This document shows positions 41,167 through 46,404 of a stretch of DNA of 46,404 bases, one piece after another. The notes under the pieces are model-generated. The model saw nothing but the letters and a program-made list of their open reading frames with translations. It was not told the origin of the DNA and made no database searches. The stretch is from contig JAFLUC010000008.1 of assembly GCA_022509005.1 (NCBI GenBank), positions 1 through 46,404 on the forward strand, written 5' to 3'. The DNA is from Oscillospiraceae bacterium. GTDB taxonomy: Bacteria; Bacillota; Clostridia; UBA1381. The first letter of the stretch is position 1; each line of letters begins with the position of its first letter. The translations under genes were made by a program, and so were the position numbers.

Positions 41167-43479
41167 ATGAAATTTTCAATGGTTTTACTCGCAGCGGTTA
41201 TGATAACAGCCGTAATAGGCTCCTATATGTTCGGAGTGTTTATTATGCTACTGATTATGGCTGTATTTTTAACGATTTTCATCTTCCGCTCTGTTTTAAA
41301 AAGAAACCTTGATATTTCAATGCTTGTTCTTATTCTTGGTTTTGCTGCAGCTTGCGTGTCATTTGGGATACATACCGGAAGCATATCTCATCCGATATCT
41401 CTTTATACCGGCCGATATGCCGTTTTATCCGGTACAGTTATGTCAAACCCGGAGGAGAGCAATACAAGTGATAATCTGAAATATACCGTGCGTATAAATG
41501 AAATAACAATAAAAAACACAAAATCATCAGTTAACGACACGATTCTGGTTTCTTCCAAGGAGCGGCTGCGCTGCGGCGATAAAATCAGATTCAGCGGTAT
41601 AATCAACGACTTTCCGGGACAGATGAACGAAAACGGATTTGATTCTACGCTGTATTACAAATCACAGAATATATATAACAGAATTTATGCGGAAGATATT
41701 GAATGTTCCGGAAGCACCTTCGTGCTTTCGCCGTTCTTCATCTCGCAAAAGTTCACCGGTATGATAGATAATGTTATTTACAAATATCTTTCAGGAGATG
41801 AGGCGGCAACCGTATCGGCAATATTAACAGGAAACACGCATCATTTTTCTGCCGGATTCAATTCTGTGCTTAATAAAACCGCGTTCAAACGGATGCTTCA
41901 TCCTGCATATATCCACATATGGCTTCTGATAACTTTAGTTGAACTCATATGTGGATTTATAAACAAGAAACGCCGGGATATAATCGCCGCGATCGTTATA
42001 GGCATATATGCGGTTATGTCATGCACAAATATAGGCTTTACGAGATGCCTGATAATGATAGCAATGACAATGGTATGCCGCAACCGAAATGGCGACGCGC
42101 ATTATCCTGATATTCTTGCTGAGATATTTATTATATGCGCGATCACAATGCCTACCATGATATTTAATGTAAAGCTTATACTTTCATCGACTGCGGGACT
42201 TCTCATATGGGCATTCGGTCCGCATATACAGAAACGGCTGTATTTCCTGGCCCCGTCCCGACGGCGGATGACCGCTGTCATGATAATATGCGCACTGTTT
42301 CTCACACCTCTGTCATCGGTTTATTTCAGCGGAGTATGCATATATTCATTTCTTGCCCCGTTTATCATGATGCCTCTTGTGCTTATAATGCTCTTTTTGG
42401 CACCGTTTGTATACATACTGCTCCTGATTTTCGGTTCAGCCCCGATTATAGGCGGATATTTCAAAGCGATATTATGGATCATAATGAAGCTTCCGTATCT
42501 GATCTGCCGGCTGCCGTTTTCAAATATAATACTCGGAAAACCATCTCTCTCTGTATTTCTTCTTATTATAAGCATAATTTTTATGATATATTATTATTTT
42601 AAGGATAAGAACATACATCTAAAATACTCAGCAGCAGCGGCAATGGGATTATTTATTTCTGTTATCATTTCATCCCTGCTGCGCATAGGAACAACCGATT
42701 TTATATTTGTGAACGTCGGGCAGGGTGACGGAGCTGTTATACATACGGCATACGGCGCTACGGTAATAATAGACGGAGGCGGCGGTAACGGTCTTTCTTC
42801 TTATAACCCCGGTGAATCTGTATTTGTGCCTTATCTTGAGGATAAGGGCTATTACAATATTGACGCGGCGTTCATATCGCATTTTCATCGCGACCATGTA
42901 CAGGGCGTTATTGCGGCGATCAAGGAGCTTAACGTTAAAAATGTGTTCTATCTTCCGCCCGAGGACGACGATAACGAATTATCGGAATGGTTTAACGAGC
43001 TGAAAGCGGCAGCGGAAGAAAACGGAACAAAACTGTGTCCGCTCACGGAGAATACAAGAATCTCGTTTGACTGCGGACAGACCTTTGATGTTTATCTTCC
43101 GAACAGCGCGCTGCTTGACGAAGAAAATGATACGTCTATACTTATAAAGGCGAGCTACGGAAATACAGATGTTTTATACACCGGCGATATAACGGCCGAA
43201 TCCGAGTCGGAATTTTTAAAATATAATATAGATGTGAATTCCGATGTGTTAAAGGTCGGGCACCACGGTTCTTCAACCTCCACATCACAGGAATGGTATG
43301 AGGCGGTGTCGCCGGATTTTGCAGTTATAAGCTGCGGCGAAAATAACAGCTATGGTCACCCGGCAAAACAAACCTTGGAAACTTTGAAGTCCGTGAGAAT
43401 TCTGAGAACCGACCTTGACGGAGATATTAAAATAACGGCAGATAAAAGCAGAATAAGACGTGTGAGTATATTTAAATAA
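41167..43479 (+). CDS. comEC: ComEC/Rec2-type DNA uptake channel protein
   Basis: This 770-aa protein has N-terminal membrane helices, an OB-like DUF4131 segment (about 85-175), a multi-helix competence domain (about 215-510) and a C-terminal metallo-beta-lactamase-like domain (about 515-770). The latter starts DFIFVNVGQGDGAVIH and carries SHFHRDHVQG and VGHHGSSTSTSQEW. ComEC moves single-stranded DNA across the membrane during transformation, and the C-terminal domain is a putative nuclease. The usual LLAISGLH motif of the competence domain is changed here to MLHPAYIH, which is unusual. holA follows after 12 bases, a gene order common in Bacillota, and supports the assignment. Confidence 0.88.
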   Translation: MKFSMVLLAAVMITAVIGSYMFGVFIMLLIMAVFLTIFIFRSVLKRNLDISMLVLILGFAAACVSFGIHTGSISHPISLYTGRYAVLSGTVMSNPEESNTSDNLKYTVRINEITIKNTKSSVNDTILVSSKERLRCGDKIRFSGIINDFPGQMNENGFDSTLYYKSQNIYNRIYAEDIECSGSTFVLSPFFISQKFTGMIDNVIYKYLSGDEAATVSAILTGNTHHFSAGFNSVLNKTAFKRMLHPAYIHIWLLITLVELICGFINKKRRDIIAAIVIGIYAVMSCTNIGFTRCLIMIAMTMVCRNRNGDAHYPDILAEIFIICAITMPTMIFNVKLILSSTAGLLIWAFGPHIQKRLYFLAPSRRRMTAVMIICALFLTPLSSVYFSGVCIYSFLAPFIMMPLVLIMLFLAPFVYILLLIFGSAPIIGGYFKAILWIIMKLPYLICRLPFSNIILGKPSLSVFLLIISIIFMIYYYFKDKNIHLKYSAAAAMGLFISVIISSLLRIGTTDFIFVNVGQGDGAVIHTAYGATVIIDGGGGNGLSSYNPGESVFVPYLEDKGYYNIDAAFISHFHRDHVQGVIAAIKELNVKNVFYLPPEDDDNELSEWFNELKAAAEENGTKLCPLTENTRISFDCGQTFDVYLPNSALLDEENDTSILIKASYGNTDVLYTGDITAESESEFLKYNIDVNSDVLKVGHHGSSTSTSQEWYEAVSPDFAVISCGENNSYGHPAKQTLETLKSVRILRTDLDGDIKITADKSRIRRVSIFK

Positions 43480-43491
43480 TGAGGTGTTATC

Positions 43492-44532
43492 ATGGCAAAA
43501 GCGAAGAAAAATGATATAATTGAGCTTAAGGCACAGCTTAAGGAAAATAAGCTGCAGAAGCTCTATGTTTTCTACGGCGAGGAGGAATACCTCAAAGAGC
43601 TGTATATAAAGAAGATATTTGATATGGTTCCCGACGCGGGACTTGAAGAATTCAACCGTATAGTGATAAGCGGTGCGGCGGACTATGAGGAATACGACAA
43701 CGCATGGGAAGGAATGCCCATGATGACAGACAGGCGGATCCTCATGATTCGCGACAGCAATATTTTCACGATGACACGCAAGGATGGTATAAATCCGCCA
43801 AATGATGAGCAGAAGAAGTTCTGGACTGAGAAATTCAAACGACTTTCTGACGACACTGTTGTTATCTTCTGCGAAAAAAATGTTGACGGACGAAGCGCGC
43901 TTTTCAAGGCGGCGGGAAAGGCAGGCTTTACTGTTAAATGTGAGTTTATGCCACTTTCCGACCTTAAAGCATGGGTGATAAAAAATGCGATAAAGGCGGG
44001 TAAAAAAATAGATGACAAGACCGCTGAGTATCTTGTTTCGGTAATAGACCCCGGACTATCGAATCTCGAGCATGAGCTTGATAAGCTTATAAGCTTCTGT
44101 GACGAGGTGATATATAAATCTGATGTTGACAGAGTTGTATCAAAGGCTGTAGGTATAAAGGTGTTTGATATCACAGACGGAATCATGGAGGGGAACACCG
44201 CAAAGGTATTTAAGATCATCAATGATATGAAAACGCAGAAGGAGAGCGCGTTCGGCACGCTGTATCTCATATATTCAAATGTTGAAAAGATGCTTCATCT
44301 TAAACTTGCAGGTATTACAAACAAAAATGATGCCGCAAAGCTCTTAGGCGGTTCGCCGTGGATCGCTGGCAAATATCTCGCAGGAGCTTCCGGTTTCACC
44401 ACGGAATCATTATATCATATGGTAACAAGAGTGCCGGAGATAGATTTTGAAATCAAAAGCGGTGAAATCACTGAATGGCAGGCGCTTGAACAGTATATAG
44501 CAGAAGCGTTGCACGCTTCGCAAAGGAGTTAA
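43492..44532 (+). CDS. holA: DNA polymerase III subunit delta
   Basis: This 346-aa protein matches HolA, the clamp-loader subunit that opens the sliding clamp. The N-terminal domain has KLYVFYGEEEYLKELYIKKI and FNRIVISG; the middle has SVIDPGLSNLEHELDKLI and VGIKVFDITDGI. The C-terminal helical domain has LYLIYSNVEKMLHLKLAG and ends EALHASQRS. Length is normal. GAGGTG lies 7 bases before the ATG. It lies 12 bases after comEC and overlaps the next gene's possible start, so the three form an operon. Confidence 0.93.
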   Translation: MAKAKKNDIIELKAQLKENKLQKLYVFYGEEEYLKELYIKKIFDMVPDAGLEEFNRIVISGAADYEEYDNAWEGMPMMTDRRILMIRDSNIFTMTRKDGINPPNDEQKKFWTEKFKRLSDDTVVIFCEKNVDGRSALFKAAGKAGFTVKCEFMPLSDLKAWVIKNAIKAGKKIDDKTAEYLVSVIDPGLSNLEHELDKLISFCDEVIYKSDVDRVVSKAVGIKVFDITDGIMEGNTAKVFKIINDMKTQKESAFGTLYLIYSNVEKMLHLKLAGITNKNDAAKLLGGSPWIAGKYLAGASGFTTESLYHMVTRVPEIDFEIKSGEITEWQALEQYIAEALHASQRS

Positions 44533-44537
44533 TGGTC

Positions 44538-45176
44538 ATGATTAAAAAAGTTATATTCGATATGGACGGGCTGATATTTGACAGTGAGCGAGTCTTTATG
44601 CGCGAGCTTGCAGCTGTGGCAAAGGACTATGGATATAACGTTACAGAAGAAAACTATGTAAGATCACTCGGACTCACCGGCGATACCCTTTATAAGCTGA
44701 AAAGGGAAATATACGGTGATGATTATCCGCATTATGAAATAAGCCGCAAAGCAAGAGACAGAGTCGATAATATCGCGCTCATCGGAGGATTGCCGATAAA
44801 GAGCGGCATCCGCGAGCTTCTGGAATTTCTTTCAGAAAACAAAATACCGTGCGTTGTCGCTTCATCAACACATGCACGGTATGTGGAAAAATATCTTGAA
44901 GCCTCGGGACTTTGTAAATATTTCGATAAGATAATCGGCGGCGATATGGTATCAAAATCAAAGCCGGAGCCGGATATATTCCTTGCCGCCGCAGGTGATA
45001 CGGTTCCGAAGGATTGTCTTGTCCTCGAAGACAGCATAAACGGTATCATCGCCGCGTCCCGCGCGGGAATACCGGTCGTGTGTATTCCCGATATGGTATA
45101 TCCCCCGGAAGATATAAAAGCGCTTACAGCGGCGGTTTTCGAATCCGCTTATGATGTTATAGAATTTATATCCTGA
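44538..45176 (+). CDS. HAD-superfamily hydrolase, beta-phosphoglucomutase-like
   Basis: This 212-aa protein has the HAD motifs in order: VIFDMDGLIFDSE (nucleophile and acid Asp), VVASSTHARYVEKYL (Ser/Thr motif), KSKPEPDIF (Lys) and VLEDSINGIIAASRAGIPVV (metal Asp pair). A helical cap (about 20-85) places it in the subfamily of beta-phosphoglucomutase and sugar phosphatases. The substrate is unknown. I prefer the ATG at 44538, about 9 bases after GGAG; an ATG at 44532 overlaps the holA stop but is too close to the site. It ends directly against the convergent SleB-like gene. Confidence 0.88.
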   Translation: MIKKVIFDMDGLIFDSERVFMRELAAVAKDYGYNVTEENYVRSLGLTGDTLYKLKREIYGDDYPHYEISRKARDRVDNIALIGGLPIKSGIRELLEFLSENKIPCVVASSTHARYVEKYLEASGLCKYFDKIIGGDMVSKSKPEPDIFLAAAGDTVPKDCLVLEDSINGIIAASRAGIPVVCIPDMVYPPEDIKALTAAVFESAYDVIEFIS

Positions 45177-45824
45177 TCACTTGCAAAATACGTGTTTTCC
45201 GATTCTTGCAATCACAGGTCGCGCGAGCATCCACTTGTTTGTCGTATTCGCAGGATTGTAATAATATATGGCGCCGCCGGTCGGGTCCCAACCATTTAGC
45301 GCGTCACGCGCCGCGTTTTGGCAGCTGCTTGTGGCAGTCAAATTGATCTGTCCGTCGGTTACCGCCTCAAACGCGCCTGGTTGATAGATCACGCCCGCAA
45401 TAGTGTTCGGGAATGATGAGGATCTGACGCGGTTTAAAACCACCGCGCCGATTGCGACTTGTCCGGTATAGGATTCACCTCGCGCCTCGCCGTTAATTAT
45501 CCTTGCTAAAAGCTGTTGGTTTGACGAGGCGGTTGAAGACGATGTGGATGTTGTGCCGGTGGGCAGACCGATTTTCGCCAATGTCTTGGGTCCGCATATG
45601 CCGTCGGGCGTGAGACCGTTATTTGCCTGAAAGCGCATCACAGCCTTGAATGTACCGTTGCCGTATATGCCGTCAACCGTGCCGGTGTAATATCCCCACG
45701 ATTTCAACCTTGTCTGGATATTTCTTACCTCTGTTCCCGTTGAGCCGAGCTTTGACAGTGCAAAGCAGGTAGTCGAGAACATGAACGATAATACAAGAGC
45801 AAGAACAAAACAAATCTTCTTCAT
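45177..45824 (-). CDS. sleB: SleB-like cell-wall/cortex hydrolase
   Basis: This 215-aa secreted protein has a signal peptide ending near TTCFA, a PG_binding_1 domain (about 25-85, GSTGTEVRNIQTRLKSWGYY and GICGPKTLAKIG), a Ser/Thr linker and a Hydrolase_2 domain. The last has ARIINGEARGESYTGQVAIG, with the catalytic Glu, and AIYYYNPANT. SleB-type lytic transglycosylases open the spore cortex during germination; close relatives act on vegetative wall. AGGAGG precedes the ATG. Its stop codon abuts that of the HAD gene, with no space for a terminator between them. Confidence 0.9.
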   Translation of the reverse strand: MKKICFVLALVLSFMFSTTCFALSKLGSTGTEVRNIQTRLKSWGYYTGTVDGIYGNGTFKAVMRFQANNGLTPDGICGPKTLAKIGLPTGTTSTSSSTASSNQQLLARIINGEARGESYTGQVAIGAVVLNRVRSSSFPNTIAGVIYQPGAFEAVTDGQINLTATSSCQNAARDALNGWDPTGGAIYYYNPANTTNKWMLARPVIARIGKHVFCK

Positions 45825-45883
45825 AACAGCCTCCTGATTTGGGATTTATATTCATCTTTCCCGTTTTACCGGCTATTATGCAT

Positions 45884-45919
45884 AAAAATAACCCACTCCA
45901 CTCGGAATGGGTTATTTTT
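45884..45919 (-). terminator. Terminator of gdhA
   Basis: The stem AAATAACCCA/TGGGTTATTT with one mismatch further in is followed on the minus strand by a T-run, about 20 bases after the gdhA stop. Confidence 0.85.
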
Positions 45920-45939
45920 GTATTCTATGCTATATTCAA

Positions 45940-46404
45940 TTAGCAGATACCCTGCTGCATCATAGCTTCTGCAACCTTTAAGAAGCCTGCAATGTTTGCG
46001 CCTGCAACGAGGTCAAGCTTGTCACCCTTCTTGAGGTCGTATTCCTTAGCTGCCTTTGTAGCTGCCTTGTGGATTGATACCATGATACCGTGGAGCTTTT
46101 CATCAACCTCTTCAAATGTCCATGAAAGTCTCTGTGAGTTCTGGCTCATCTCGAGAGCTGATGTAGCAACACCGCCGGCATTTGAAGCCTTACCCGGTGC
46201 GAAGTAAACACCATTCTGCTGGAGATACTCTGTAGCGTCCGGAGTTGTAGGCATGTTAGCGCCCTCTGCAACTACGAGTGTGCCGTTAGCAACAAGAGCC
46301 TTAGCATCGTCGATAAGAAGCTCGTTCTGAGTAGCACACGGAAGAGCAACGTCAACCTTAACTGCCTGCCAGAGACCTGCGCCCTCAACATACTTAGCGT
46401 TCGG
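45940..46404 (-). CDS. gdhA: NADP-type glutamate dehydrogenase, C-terminal part
   Basis: The visible 154 residues are the C-terminal end of a hexameric glutamate dehydrogenase that interconverts glutamate with 2-oxoglutarate and ammonia. The frame runs off the right edge. Typical segments are DVALPCATQNELLIDDAKAL, VVAEGANMPTTPDA, FAPGKASNAGGVATSALEMS and the end VAGANIAGFLKVAEAMMQQG. Codon use is strongly biased (GCT, GTT, AAG, CTT), unlike its neighbours, as expected of a highly expressed gene. About two thirds of the gene lies outside the window. Confidence 0.95.
   Translation of the reverse strand, partial: PNAKYVEGAGLWQAVKVDVALPCATQNELLIDDAKALVANGTLVVAEGANMPTTPDATEYLQQNGVYFAPGKASNAGGVATSALEMSQNSQRLSWTFEEVDEKLHGIMVSIHKAATKAAKEYDLKKGDKLDLVAGANIAGFLKVAEAMMQQGIC

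Overview
The window looks like a chromosomal segment of a spore-forming Clostridia-class Bacillota. The support is a Spo0A-type regulator, a SleB-type cortex hydrolase, a CIRCE-controlled htpG, sigma-A-like promoters, LPXTG surface proteins and tRNAs with encoded CCA. Base composition is moderate. I see no insertion sequence, CRISPR array, rRNA or integrase.

Layout. 1-1.5 kb: a CorC/CNNM-type transporter. 1.6-23.2 kb (minus strand): a large surface-structure locus. It has a SipW-type signal peptidase, two TasA/camelysin-like fibre subunits with SipW-type signal peptides, a TasA-like protein with an LPATG wall anchor, and a 2257-aa SpaA/Cna-B stalk protein, all in one overlapping operon. Downstream is a separately led 3783-aa LPSTG adhesin with a subtilase-like head, isopeptide pilin-type modules and BspA-type leucine-rich repeats. 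23.3-27 kb: YihY, a degenerate galactokinase-like protein, GreA and a YkvI-like permease. 27-29.4 kb: tRNA-Pro/Thr/Tyr, then a SIR2-TPR gene resembling antiphage effectors, with near-identical 102-bp repeats. 29.9-36.3 kb: a secreted copper-amine-oxidase-N-like/MORN protein, glmM, argH and a two-component system. 36.4-39.5 kb: htpG and a stand-alone Spo0A-type regulator. 39.5-46.4 kb: an SH3/NlpC-P60 wall hydrolase behind WalR-like boxes, comEC, holA, a HAD phosphatase, SleB and the end of gdhA.

The main candidate for something undescribed is the surface locus and its regulation. A putative structured 5' leader (GGCTGGTCGC, a variable hairpin, then GCTGCTCGCC and CATGCATCCTGGG) occurs just upstream of only two genes here: the 3783-aa adhesin and the Spo0A-type regulator 25 kb away. 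This hints at shared control of surface structure and development. I do not recognise the leader as a known riboswitch, and no covariance search could be run. The operon also joins SipW/TasA fibre biogenesis with sortase-type anchoring. Its 2257-aa stalk protein seems to have lost its own wall anchor, because codons for an anchor tail remain out of frame next to its stop codon.
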